A DNA stretch of 32,862 nt from CAYLGY01 sp964383325 (GCA_964383325.1 CAYLGY010000022.1:1-32862), one strand, 5' to 3'; shown: positions 15,043 through 22,837, counted from the stretch's first letter. A program made the numbers and translations. The notes: generated by a model not told the origin, from the letters alone.

Positions 15043-16191
15043 TCAGGCGACGGATTTCAGCACTTCGCGCCCGATGATGAGTTGCTGGATCTGGGTGGTG
15101 CCTTCATAGATCCGAAACAGCCTTACATCGCGATAGAAGCGCTCGACCGCGCTGTCGCGCATGTAGCCCGCGCCGCCATGGATCTGGACCGCCCGATCCG
15201 CAATGCGGCCCACCATTTCGGATGCGAACATCTTGCAGCACGATGCCTCGACCGAGATTCGCTCACCTGCATCATGACGTCGCGCGGTCTCGCGGAGCAT
15301 GCATTCGGCCGCATAGAGATCTGCCTTGCTGTCCGCGAGCATTGCCTGGATAAGCTGGAACTCGCCGATCGGCTTGCCGAACTGCTTGCGTTCGCTGGCA
15401 TAGCGTGCTGCCTCATGAAGAATCCGGCGGGCTTGTCCGACGCAAACCGCCGCAACGCTGATCCGGCCGCGATCCAGCGATTTCATCGCCGTCGCAAATC
15501 CCCTGCCCTCAACCCCGCCAATGATGGCGCTCCGGGGCACCCGCACATTCTCGAAATAGACATCGGCGGACCAGGCGCCGCCCTGCCCCATCTTGCGGTC
15601 CCTGTTGGCAACCCGCACGCCCGGCGTGTCGCGCGGCACGAGGAACGCCGTGACATGCGCATTTTTCGGCAATCGTTCCGGATGGGTGCGGGCCATGACG
15701 AGGAAGAGCCCGGCCACGGGCGCGTTGGTGACGAAGCGCTTGGTGCCGTTGATCACATAGGTGTCGCCCTCCTTGACTGCGCTCGTCCTGAGGGCGGCGC
15801 TGTCGGAGCCGGAGTCCGGTTCGGTAAGGCAGAAGGAAGTCACCACCTCGCCGCTGGCAATTCTTGGCAACCATTCCTGCCGCTGTTCGGGGGTGCCGTC
15901 GCGCAGGATGCTCTGCGAACCCAGTCCGAGATTGATGCCGATGGCCGAGCGGAACGCGGCGGACGCCCAGCACAGTTCCATGATCAGCTCGATTTCTTCG
16001 GCCGTCTTGAGCCCAAGCCCCCCATATTCCTCGGGGGTGGTCAGGCCGTACAGGCCGAGTGCCCGGATCTCCTCGATGATCTCCGAAGGGATCTGGTCAG
16101 TTTCGGCAACCTGCTCCTCGAGCGGCACCAGCCGCTCCCGCGCGAAACGCCGGATGGTCTCGCGAAGCTGGTTCAGCGTTTCGGCATCCAT
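15043..16191 (-). CDS. Acyl-CoA dehydrogenase, MCAD/SCAD type
   Basis: This 382-aa FAD flavoprotein has LTEPDSGSDSAALRT in the middle beta domain, KRFVTNAPVAG, and the C-terminal motif FRIYEGTTQIQ with the catalytic Glu at about 363. It is a standard-length acyl-CoA dehydrogenase that passes electrons to ETF. I chose the ATG at 16191 because GAGGGAG lies 7 nt upstream; a TTG two codons earlier at 16197 would overlap the thiolase stop. It is the last gene of unit C, after the thiolase, HMGCS-like/DUF35 and MaoC genes, completing a dehydrogenation-hydration-thiolysis set. Unlike the 13691 enzyme it has the catalytic base in the common position, so the two probably act on different chain structures. 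Substrate unknown. Confidence 0.9.
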   Translation of the reverse strand: MDAETLNQLRETIRRFARERLVPLEEQVAETDQIPSEIIEEIRALGLYGLTTPEEYGGLGLKTAEEIELIMELCWASAAFRSAIGINLGLGSQSILRDGTPEQRQEWLPRIASGEVVTSFCLTEPDSGSDSAALRTSAVKEGDTYVINGTKRFVTNAPVAGLFLVMARTHPERLPKNAHVTAFLVPRDTPGVRVANRDRKMGQGGAWSADVYFENVRVPRSAIIGGVEGRGFATAMKSLDRGRISVAAVCVGQARRILHEAARYASERKQFGKPIGEFQLIQAMLADSKADLYAAECMLRETARRHDAGERISVEASCCKMFASEMVGRIADRAVQIHGGAGYMRDSAVERFYRDVRLFRIYEGTTQIQQLIIGREVLKSVA

Positions 16192-16193
16192 GC

Positions 16194-17399
16194 TCAAGCT
16201 CCCTCCAGCCCCACAATCGCGACCGCGCAGACATTCTGGTTCGGCATGCCGCCGAGATTGTGCGACAGGGCAAGCACAGGTCCGTCCTGGCGCTGGCGCG
16301 CGCCGGCACGCCCCTGGAGCTGGAGATAATTCTCATAGATCATGCGCAACCCGGAGGCGCCGATCGGATGGCCGAAGCATTTGAGGCCTCCGTCGATCTG
16401 ACAGGGCACGGCGCCGTCCGCATCGAACAACCCGTCCAGAACATCGCGGACGGCCCCGCCTTCCGGACTGATGCGCAGATCCTCCATGGTGACCAGTTCA
16501 GTGATCGAGAAGCAGTCATGCACTTCGGTCAGGCTGAGCTGGTCGCGCGGCGATGTGATGCCGGCCTCGCGATAGGCGCGGTCGGCGGCGATCCGCGTCG
16601 TGTGCACATATCCGCCGTCCCAGCCGGAACCCTGGAGTTCCCAGCCATTCGAAACCGCGAGCTGCAGCGCCTTCACCGTCACGAGATCCTTCTTGCCGAG
16701 CGAGCGCGCGATTTCAGGCGTGGTCACGATGGCGCAGGCGGCCCCGTCGGAGACCCCGCAGCAATCATAGAGCCCCAGCGGCTCGGCGATCATGGGCGCA
16801 TTGAGCACGGTATCGATGTCGATGGGCTTGCGCAGATGGGCCTTGGGATTCTTCGCGCCATTTGCATGGCTCTTGACCGAGACATGGGCCATTGCGCGCT
16901 TCAGATCCACCTTCGACAGCCCGTGCCGTTCCTGGTAGGCGGCCGCGAGCTGGGCAAAATTCCCCGGCGCCGAGCCTACGACCCCGGTCATGTCGAACAT
17001 CGTGCCACGACTGCGGACCGGCAGGCCGCCATAGCCCGTGTCCTTGAGCTTCTCGACGCCAATGGCAAGCGCAATGTCCGCGGCGCCGCTGGCGACCGCA
17101 TACACGGCCCCACGAAACGCCTCCGTTCCCGAAGCGCAGTAGTTTTCCACCTTCGTGACCGGGATGTTGTTGAGGCGCAACGCCACCGACGCCGGGATCC
17201 CCGACGGTCCGACATTGACGTAATCCATCGCCACCGAAAACCATGCCGCATCGATCGCATTGCGCTCGATACCTGCATCGGCAATCGCTTCCGTGAAGGC
17301 CTCGACCATCAGCGCATCGGCATCGCTGTCCCAGCGCTCTCCGAAGCGGGAGCATCCCATTCCGACGATCGCGACCTTGTCCCGTATTCCGCTTGCCAT
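16194..17399 (-). CDS. Thiolase, SCP-x/archaeal acetyl-CoA acetyltransferase type
   Basis: This 401-aa thiolase-fold protein has Cys88 as nucleophile (VENYCASG), His294 and Cys296 in the HDCF motif, and His344 in CFGHPIGASG. All key thiolase residues are present, so CoA-dependent cleavage of a 3-ketoacyl-CoA is expected. The HDCF signature and sequence style place it with SCP-2/SCP-x thiolases and the archaeal thiolases that work together with an HMG-CoA synthase and a DUF35 protein. It begins with ATG at 17399, with GGGAG about 9 nt upstream, 4 nt after the stop of the HMGCS-like/DUF35 fusion. SCP-x thiolases accept 2-methyl-branched 3-ketoacyl-CoAs in animals. A retro-aldolase role, as for Ltp-type proteins in sterol side-chain degradation, is less likely with the nucleophile retained. 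Confidence 0.87.
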   Translation of the reverse strand: MASGIRDKVAIVGMGCSRFGERWDSDADALMVEAFTEAIADAGIERNAIDAAWFSVAMDYVNVGPSGIPASVALRLNNIPVTKVENYCASGTEAFRGAVYAVASGAADIALAIGVEKLKDTGYGGLPVRSRGTMFDMTGVVGSAPGNFAQLAAAYQERHGLSKVDLKRAMAHVSVKSHANGAKNPKAHLRKPIDIDTVLNAPMIAEPLGLYDCCGVSDGAACAIVTTPEIARSLGKKDLVTVKALQLAVSNGWELQGSGWDGGYVHTTRIAADRAYREAGITSPRDQLSLTEVHDCFSITELVTMEDLRISPEGGAVRDVLDGLFDADGAVPCQIDGGLKCFGHPIGASGLRMIYENYLQLQGRAGARQRQDGPVLALSHNLGGMPNQNVCAVAIVGLEGA

Positions 17400-17403
17400 G
17401 TCG

Positions 17404-18864
17404 TCAATCTCCCGAGCGCCGTCCGACGGGCGCAGCCTTCCAGAAATACCTTGTAAACCCGCGCAGATTGTCCTGCCACTTGATGCGGAACATCATACGC
17501 ATCTCGCGGCCGACATGGATGTCGTCCGGATCGACATCGCAGAATTCCGCGCTCATCCGGCCGCCCCCGTCGAAGTCGATCATGCCGTAATAGCTCGGCG
17601 GGTCCGGCGTGTAGGTCAGGTGATCTGCAGTATGGGTCAGGATCCTCGCCGTCCGCTCGGCGAGAGGATAGTCTTCCTGCGTGCCGACTGCGTGAATGTT
17701 CGATGAAACGCTGACCTGCGAGCGCGGGAACTGCACTGCCCCGGTCTCGGTGCAGCGCCCTCCGACCAGGCCGAGCACCGTGCGGCGTTCCCGCCACAGG
17801 GCGGTGAGCGGCTGCTTCTGGTCGAATTCCGCGCGCATGCCGCGCTCGAAATCGACCTGGCCGGAAAGGAAGAGGAACTTCGTGTAATTGTCTTCCGGCT
17901 TGCGTCGGGCGAGCCAGCCGCTTACGCCCATCGCCGGCGCTGACTGCAGCGGCGCATCCGTGCGTTCGAGCAGCAGGACCTCGCAGCCGGATCCGAAACC
18001 TGCGACCAGCAATTTCTGCCCGGGCTGCGCAGTCTCCAGCGCCAGCGCCAGCAACAGCAACGGCTGGGCGGTGCCGGCATGACCCATCGTCGCCGACAGG
18101 GCATCGAACACGGCATCGTCCCGGATGCCAAATCGCTTCGCCACCGATGCAGCTATCCCGCGCATCTGCGCAGGAAGAATGAACGTGTCGATCGCGTCCG
18201 CCCCGAGACCGGCGCGAGACAGCGCCGCGGCGATCGCCTGCGGAACGAGCTTGCCATAGCCCTCCTCGCGGATCCAGCGCGCCTCCCACTCGTAATCATG
18301 CTGGCGCCCCTGCTCCCGGAAATGGTCGATGAAATCCGCAGACAGGGATGCCGAGGCAAGCCGGCGCGCAATGACCGGCCCCGTCCCGAGAAGAAAGGCA
18401 GCCGCGCCGGCGCCGGCGGTCAGTTCCGCTTCCGAGGCCGGTCTTGCGTTCGGCTTGTCGGATGCCACGCAGAGCACCTGCTCCCCGTCGGCGCCGGCAC
18501 GCGCCATAGCCTGGGAAAGCGCGGTCATGCCGGCCCGCTGGCTACCGGTCATGTCAAGAGCCGAAATCTCGTCCGGCAGATTGAGGGCTTCCTTCGCGAT
18601 CACGGCGTTCTGGCGATCCAGATAGGGCATGGTCGTCGACGCCAGCACAAGCGCGCCGACCTCTTCCCGGGGGCGCGTGCCAAGGGCATCCCGCGCTGCC
18701 TCGACCGCCATGGTGATGCTGTCCTCGTCCCAATTGGCGACAGCACGCTCTCCCCTGGCATGCGCCTTCAGGGCCGGATTGAACCACGCATTTGCGGCAA
18801 CCACCGCGGAGCGCTGCAGACGGGTGCGCGGGATGTATGCGCCAAAAGCCAGAATGCCCCACAT
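17404..18864 (-). CDS. HMG-CoA synthase/KAS III-like protein fused to a DUF35 OB-fold domain
   Basis: The 486-aa protein has an N-terminal thiolase-superfamily domain of the HMG-CoA synthase type (about 1-305; opens GILAFGAYIPRTRL, ends with VAGFGSGCEVLLLE) and a C-terminal DUF35-like domain (about 345-480; ends MFRIKWQDNLRGF). The synthase nucleophile appears to be replaced: Gln109 (TGSQRAG) sits where the family has Cys. The catalytic His region reads FILPAQ (228-233), with no His, and the usual Asn motif reads MGHAG (260-264). The DUF35 zinc ribbon is also lost: only Cys371 remains of four. It is therefore probably not an HMG-CoA synthase. A structural or substrate-channelling partner of the adjacent thiolase is my preferred reading, by analogy with the archaeal thiolase/HMGCS/DUF35 complex. 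Function unproven. Confidence 0.75.
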   Translation of the reverse strand: MWGILAFGAYIPRTRLQRSAVVAANAWFNPALKAHARGERAVANWDEDSITMAVEAARDALGTRPREEVGALVLASTTMPYLDRQNAVIAKEALNLPDEISALDMTGSQRAGMTALSQAMARAGADGEQVLCVASDKPNARPASEAELTAGAGAAAFLLGTGPVIARRLASASLSADFIDHFREQGRQHDYEWEARWIREEGYGKLVPQAIAAALSRAGLGADAIDTFILPAQMRGIAASVAKRFGIRDDAVFDALSATMGHAGTAQPLLLLALALETAQPGQKLLVAGFGSGCEVLLLERTDAPLQSAPAMGVSGWLARRKPEDNYTKFLFLSGQVDFERGMRAEFDQKQPLTALWRERRTVLGLVGGRCTETGAVQFPRSQVSVSSNIHAVGTQEDYPLAERTARILTHTADHLTYTPDPPSYYGMIDFDGGGRMSAEFCDVDPDDIHVGREMRMMFRIKWQDNLRGFTRYFWKAAPVGRRSGD

Positions 18865-18867
18865 AGC

Positions 18868-19731
18868 CTAATCGTACTCCACATAACCATTGTTCAGCAC
18901 GAGGCGATCGCGCCCCGTGACGGTGGACCGGAAGGCGGCCTTGCCGCGATCCAGATGCCAGACTTCCGTGCGGAGGGTCTCTCCGGGATAGGTCGGGCTG
19001 GAAAAGCGCACATCCATGCGGCGCAACCGGTGCGGCTCGTTCGCGCACAGATGCGCCAGAAGCGCGTGGCCGACCACGCCGTACACGCAGAGGCCATGCA
19101 GGATGGGCTTCTCGAAACCGGCGGCGCGCGCGACTTCGGGCGAGACGTGCAGCGGGTTGTAGTCGCCCGACAGCCGGTAGATCAGCGCCTGCTCCGGCGT
19201 CGTGACGCTCTCGAGGATCTTGTCACACGCCCTTTCGGGAATGGCGAAGGGCTCACGTCCGCCTTCGCGACGGCCGCCAAACCCGCCATCCCCGCGCAGG
19301 AACGAGGTCTGGCGAACCGTGGCAAGGGGCCTTGCCGAAGCCTCATCGACAATGTCGCGCCGCACATAGAGAAGTGCGCCCTTCTCAGCGCCCTTGTCGA
19401 GAATGTCTTCTATATGGGTCTCGGAACGGACGACGCCCTCGACCGGAAGCGGCTCGTGAATCTCGATGGATTGCTCCGCATGGAGAATGCGTCGCCAGTC
19501 GAGGCCGAATCGTTCTTCCTTCTGCCAGAAACCGGGATAGCCGAGAATGACGGCCATGGTCGGCAATGCCAGCAGTTTCTCCTCATAGACAAAGCGCAGC
19601 GCCGCGGGGTCGAGCGGCTTTCCGACCGCTACGCCGACGCCGAGCGCATAGAGCATCGTATCCCGCCTGGTAAACGCATGCCGCATGGTGATCGGCATCT
19701 GCGAGCGCAGGAGCTGGGGATCAAGCGGCAT
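18868..19731 (-). CDS. MaoC-family enoyl-CoA hydratase 2 (double hot-dog)
   Basis: This 287-aa protein matches the two-hot-dog hydratase 2 family (as in peroxisomal MFE-2). The signature YRLSGDYNPLHVSPEVA begins at 185, with catalytic Asp190 and His195, and is followed by GFEKPILHGLCVYGVVGHAL. It hydrates trans-2-enoyl-CoA to the (3R)-hydroxyacyl-CoA. The frame is open to 19875, but MPLDPQLLRSQ at 19731 is the usual family start and has GGGAGGAGGG about 8 nt upstream. It is the first gene of unit C and diverges from iclR across a 201-nt promoter region. The R-specific hydratase would need an R-specific dehydrogenase; one of the SDRs in the window could serve. Confidence 0.88.
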   Translation of the reverse strand: MPLDPQLLRSQMPITMRHAFTRRDTMLYALGVGVAVGKPLDPAALRFVYEEKLLALPTMAVILGYPGFWQKEERFGLDWRRILHAEQSIEIHEPLPVEGVVRSETHIEDILDKGAEKGALLYVRRDIVDEASARPLATVRQTSFLRGDGGFGGRREGGREPFAIPERACDKILESVTTPEQALIYRLSGDYNPLHVSPEVARAAGFEKPILHGLCVYGVVGHALLAHLCANEPHRLRRMDVRFSSPTYPGETLRTEVWHLDRGKAAFRSTVTGRDRLVLNNGYVEYD

Positions 19732-19860
19732 GGGATTCGCCCTCCTCCCGGTTGCGGGGAGTGGCAATGCACCCTCCCCCGGCAGGCCGGGCTCGCGCAT
19801 TTCCATGTCTGTTCGTTTCACGCGACGCACACATGCCGGCCTCGTTATCCTGATGGACGT

Positions 19861-19919
19861 CCTGTAGCACACCAATCAGGTTTATTCAACACACTGATTG
19901 CCATTCAGCCATCTGAATG
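19861..19919. promoter_or_regulatory. iclR/unit C divergent promoter with four CAWTCAG half-sites
   Basis: Two inverted repeats lie side by side: CAATCAG-N14-CTGATTG (19873-19900) and CATTCAG-N4-CTGAATG (19902-19919). All four arms are copies of CAWTCAG in alternating orientation. A possible minus-strand promoter for unit C (TTGAAT at 19884-19889, 17-bp spacer, TACAGG at 19861-19866) lies within the first repeat, and the second ends 13 nt before the iclR start codon. I infer binding by IclR, regulating itself and unit C. Confidence 0.6.
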
Positions 19920-19932
19920 ATATGAAAGGGCC

Positions 19933-20706
19933 ATGGTCACCGGAAACGCACCCAAATCGCCGCCCCTCGTTCCTTCCATCGTGGCTGCTGCCGGCATTCT
20001 TCGCCTGCTCGCGCATGAGAGCGAGCCATTGGGCGTCAATGCCATTGCCCGGCGCAGGGGGCTCAACCCCAGCTCCTGCTTCAACATTCTGAAAACGCTG
20101 GTGGCGGAGGGCTTTGCGAATTTCGACCCGGTATCGAAGACCTATTCGCTCGGCGTAACGCCGGTATTCCTGGCGCGCCGCGCCCTCGACAGGGAGATGG
20201 CCCTGAGGATGGCGACCCCATATCTTCAGGACATGGCTTCGGAATATCGATGCGTCAGCGGACTCTGGAAGATGATGCCACGCGACCGGCTCATGCTCCT
20301 GGGACTGTTCGATTCCCGCTCGGTGATGAACATCCATATCGAGGTGGGGCAGAGGCTGCCGAGCTTCGTCGGCGCGATGGGTCGTTGCGTGGCGGCAAAC
20401 AGCACGATGAAACGCTACGAGCTTGAGACCGTCTTCAACGAGCTGTCATGGCAACGACCGCCGACCTTCGAGGCCTATCTCAACGACGTGGAGGAAGCAC
20501 GCGCGCGCGGCTGGGCAGCCGATATCGACAATTTCGCCGAAGGCGTGACAACGGTCGCAGCCGCGATCGCGGACCGTGACGGCGCCGTTCAGTACTGCAT
20601 CTCGAATGTGCTCTTCAGCGGACAGGCTGAAACGGAAAGGCTTGAGGAAATCGGCGCGGCCGTCACCCGGGCGGCAAGGGACATCCAGCTCCAGCTATAT
20701 GACTGA
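19933..20706 (+). CDS. IclR family transcriptional regulator
   Basis: This 257-aa protein has an N-terminal winged helix-turn-helix (about 14-75; GVNAIARRRGLNPSSCFNIL followed by KTLV) and an IclR effector domain (about 85-250). In the family it is a cytoplasmic dimer or tetramer that binds a small-molecule effector, often a pathway acid or its CoA ester. The start ATG has only a weak AAAGGG upstream, which would fit low expression. It diverges from unit C across a promoter with four related half-sites, so control of unit C and of itself is likely. The stop lies 12 nt from the stop of the convergent NTF2-like gene, with no strong terminator between them. Confidence 0.9.
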   Translation: MVTGNAPKSPPLVPSIVAAAGILRLLAHESEPLGVNAIARRRGLNPSSCFNILKTLVAEGFANFDPVSKTYSLGVTPVFLARRALDREMALRMATPYLQDMASEYRCVSGLWKMMPRDRLMLLGLFDSRSVMNIHIEVGQRLPSFVGAMGRCVAANSTMKRYELETVFNELSWQRPPTFEAYLNDVEEARARGWAADIDNFAEGVTTVAAAIADRDGAVQYCISNVLFSGQAETERLEEIGAAVTRAARDIQLQLYD

Positions 20707-20718
20707 CCAGCCTGCCGG

Positions 20719-21111
20719 CTAATCCTGCGCCGCGTCACCGGCAAGATCGTGCAGCGCCGCAGATCTGGCGGCCAGCCGCCACTTGCCGGAATCCTCGACC
20801 CACACATCCAGCACGCGATTGCCGACTTCGACCCGCTTGCCGTCGACCGACGCGACGATTTCCAGGATCGAGACCGCATAGGCCATCTCCCCCCGGACCG
20901 TGGGGACGAAGCGGTGGCGCACGATGCTTTCATAGCGGACCTTGCCGGCCGCGATCGAGCGGAGGTAGCTCTCCTTGGTATCGACGGCACCGGATGAATG
21001 GACATAGTCGAGGCTGTCTGCAAGGATCTCCTCGAGCGCATCCAGATCCGCGGCGAGCAGCGCAGCGATACGCTCGTCGTCGCGAGCACGCAAGCTTTCC
21101 GATTCGTTCAT
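20719..21111 (-). CDS. NTF2/SnoaL-like small protein
   Basis: This 130-aa protein has the alpha-beta pattern of the NTF2/SnoaL/DUF4440 fold: a helical N terminus (DDERIAALLAADLDALEEIL), then LDYVHSSGAVDTKESYL, and a sheet ending VLDVWVEDSGKWRLAAR. Such proteins are small pocketed enzymes (isomerases, dehydratases, cyclases) or binding proteins. HSSG near residues 38-41 is a common feature of the DUF4440 group. The frame is open to 21222, but the ATG at 21111 has an AGGGGACAGGGA stretch directly before it and begins the recognisable domain. It is the last gene of a minus-strand unit with two SDRs and converges on iclR. The reaction is unknown. Confidence 0.78.
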   Translation of the reverse strand: MNESESLRARDDERIAALLAADLDALEEILADSLDYVHSSGAVDTKESYLRSIAAGKVRYESIVRHRFVPTVRGEMAYAVSILEIVASVDGKRVEVGNRVLDVWVEDSGKWRLAARSAALHDLAGDAAQD

Positions 21112-21130
21112 TCCCTGTCCCCTCGATCGC

Positions 21131-21871
21131 TCAGTAGCAAAGATAGCCGCCATCGACGGGCAGCGTGACGCCGGTAATGAACCGGGCCATGTCCGAGGCG
21201 AGAAACACGCAGGGATCGCCAATGTCGCCCGGCTCGCCGAGGCGTCCGAGCGGCACGCGCTGCAAGGTCTCGGCGACCAGTGCCGGATTCTCCTGCAGCC
21301 CCCGGGTCATCGGGGTCGCGACAACCCCGGGTGCGATGGCATTCACGCGAATACCCATCGGCGCCAGTTCGACGGCGAGATGAGAGGTCAGGAGGCGCAC
21401 GCCGCCCTTGGACGCCCCATAGGCAGCCGAATTCCGGCGCACCACGAAGGACTGCACCGATGCGATGTTGATGATGGCGCCCCGGGTCTCTGCGAGCTGA
21501 TCGAGAAAGGCGGTGACCATGTTGAAGGGCCCGTCAAGGTTGACGGCCATGGTCTCATCCCAGTCCTGGCGCGCCTCAGGCGCGGTGATGCCGCGCCGCT
21601 TCACCAGCCCGGCATTGTTGACCAGGATCGCGGCCGGGCCGGCGGTGCTGCGGACTTCTTCGGCAAGGCGGTCACAGGCTTCGCGGTCCGCCACATTACA
21701 GCCCATCGCAAGGCCGCCGAGCTCGGCGGCGATGGCAGTTACCGAGGCCGGAGTCGAGCCTACGCAGACGACCCTTGCACCCGCCGCGGCCATGGAGCGC
21801 GCAATGCCGCTGCCGATCCCGGAACCTGCGCCGGTAATGACTGCCAAACGGTCCTTCAGTAGCCCGGTCAT
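21131..21871 (-). CDS. SDR oxidoreductase
   Basis: This 246-aa classical short-chain dehydrogenase has TGAGSGIG (13-20), NNAG near residue 85, and Ser-Tyr-Lys in NIASVQ...YGASK. It ends with ITGVTLPVDGGYLCY. No acidic residue follows strand two (VVCVGSTPAS), so NADP(H) is more likely than NAD(H). The ATG at 21871 has GGGAGGG about 9 nt upstream and lies 28 nt after the preceding SDR stop, in one transcription unit with it and with the NTF2-like gene. Its substrate could be an alcohol or ketone of the same pathway as the BVMO. Confidence 0.85.
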   Translation of the reverse strand: MTGLLKDRLAVITGAGSGIGSGIARSMAAAGARVVCVGSTPASVTAIAAELGGLAMGCNVADREACDRLAEEVRSTAGPAAILVNNAGLVKRRGITAPEARQDWDETMAVNLDGPFNMVTAFLDQLAETRGAIINIASVQSFVVRRNSAAYGASKGGVRLLTSHLAVELAPMGIRVNAIAPGVVATPMTRGLQENPALVAETLQRVPLGRLGEPGDIGDPCVFLASDMARFITGVTLPVDGGYLCY

Positions 21872-21899
21872 TCGTGACGAACCCTCCCTGCTGCCGCTA

Positions 21900-22837
21900 T
21901 CAATCGGTCTCGAACAAGGTCGCGGTCAGCCCGCCATCGACGACGAGCATGTGCCCGTTGACAAAGGAGCTGGCTTCGCTCGCCAGGAAGACGACCGGCC
22001 CGGCAAGCTCACGCGCGCCTCCCCAGCGCCTTGCCGGAGTTCGCCGCGCCACCCTCTCACGGAATTGCGGATCGACATCACTGTTGATCTCGGTGCGGAA
22101 GAACCCCGGCGCGATGGCATTGCAGGTCACGCCCTTGTCGCCCAGTTCGGCGGCGATCGCCCGGGTGAGGCCATGTACCCCGTGCTTGGCGGCGACGTAG
22201 GAGACGATGCCGCGGCGCGTCNNNNNNNNNNNNNNNNNNNNNNNNNNNNNNNNNNNNNNNNNNNNNNNNNNNNNNNNNNNNNNNNNNNNNNNNNNNNNNN
22301 NNNNNNNNNNNNNNNNNNNNNGAGGCCATGTACCCCGTGCTTGGCGGCGACGTAGGAGACGATGCCGCGGCGCGTCGTCATTCCCATGATCGAGGCCGTG
22401 TTGATGATGCGCCCGAAACCCTGGCTTTCCATGACCGGCGCGGCCTGGCGCGCCAGCACGAACAGCGAGGTCAGGTTCGTGTCCATGATCCGGTCCCACT
22501 GCGCCATGGAATGTTCCGCGACGGGATTACGCGTCACGATCCCCGCATTGTTGACGAGAATGTCCAGGCGTCCATGCTCCCCGACGATCCCGTCGACCGC
22601 CGCCGGCGCAGCCAGCCTGTCCGTGACATCGAATTGCGCCGTGGAGGCCGCAAGCCCTGCCTGCGCAAGTTGCGCATGCGTGGCGGCGAGCGCCTCGCCA
22701 TTCACATCCGCAAGCACCACATGCGCGCCGGCTTCCGCGAGGGCGCGCGCCATCTGGCGACCCAGGCCGCCGGCTGCGCCAGTCACCAGGGCGACCCGCC
22801 CGTCAAGCCTGAAAAGCGCCCCGATCTCGGCGTTCAT
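21900..22837 (-). CDS. SDR oxidoreductase, interrupted by an assembly gap
   Basis: The protein begins MNAEIGALFRLDGRVALVTG (ATG at 22837, AGAGGGA about 10 nt upstream), with TGAAGGLG, NNAG, NTAS...YVAAK, and ends VDGGLTATLFETD. The gene is broken by 100 Ns at 22222-22321. The 55 nt before the gap (22167-22221) are identical to the 55 nt after it (22322-22376). Removing the Ns plus one copy (155 nt) joins the halves in frame (YVAAKHGVHGL then TRAIAAELG) and gives a 260-aa SDR of normal length. It is therefore an intact gene misrepresented by scaffolding. An Asp after strand two (VVLADVNG) indicates NAD(H). It is the first gene of the SDR-SDR-NTF2 unit and diverges from the TRAP operon. Confidence 0.85.
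22167..22221. repeat. 55-bp exact duplication flanking the N gap, copy 1
   Basis: This block ending at the gap is identical to 22322-22376. Both copies encode the same SDR segment around the Tyr-x3-Lys motif. I read them as two ends of adjacent contigs that overlap by 55 bp, a common k-mer length in de Bruijn assembly, and not as a biological repeat. Confidence 0.9.
22222..22321. other. Assembly gap of 100 Ns
   Basis: Exactly 100 ambiguous bases interrupt the SDR gene at 21900-22837. The round length and the flanking exact 55-bp overlap show a placeholder of unknown size inserted between contigs that in fact overlap. No sequence is likely to be missing. Confidence 0.95.
22322..22376. repeat. 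55-bp exact duplication flanking the N gap, copy 2
   Basis: Identical to 22167-22221 and directly after the Ns. Keeping only one of the two copies restores the reading frame of the SDR gene. Confidence 0.9.

Noticed and set aside
16194..17399. Ltp2-like retro-aldolase as in sterol side-chain degradation
   Set aside because: The thiolase nucleophile and both His motifs are retained, and the DUF35 partner is fused to an HMGCS-like domain, not to a MaoC-like ChsH2-type protein.
17404..18864. Plain annotation as HMG-CoA synthase
   Set aside because: The nucleophile Cys, His and Asn positions do not hold the expected residues and a DUF35 domain is fused; synthase activity is unlikely.
20707..20718. 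Bidirectional terminator between iclR and the NTF2-like gene
   Set aside because: Only a 4-bp AGCC/GGCT stem is visible and there is no T-tract on either strand.
22167..22376. Direct repeat as an attachment site or tandem duplication
   Set aside because: The copies flank exactly 100 Ns, match perfectly over 55 bp and collapsing them restores a normal SDR; an assembly overlap explains everything.
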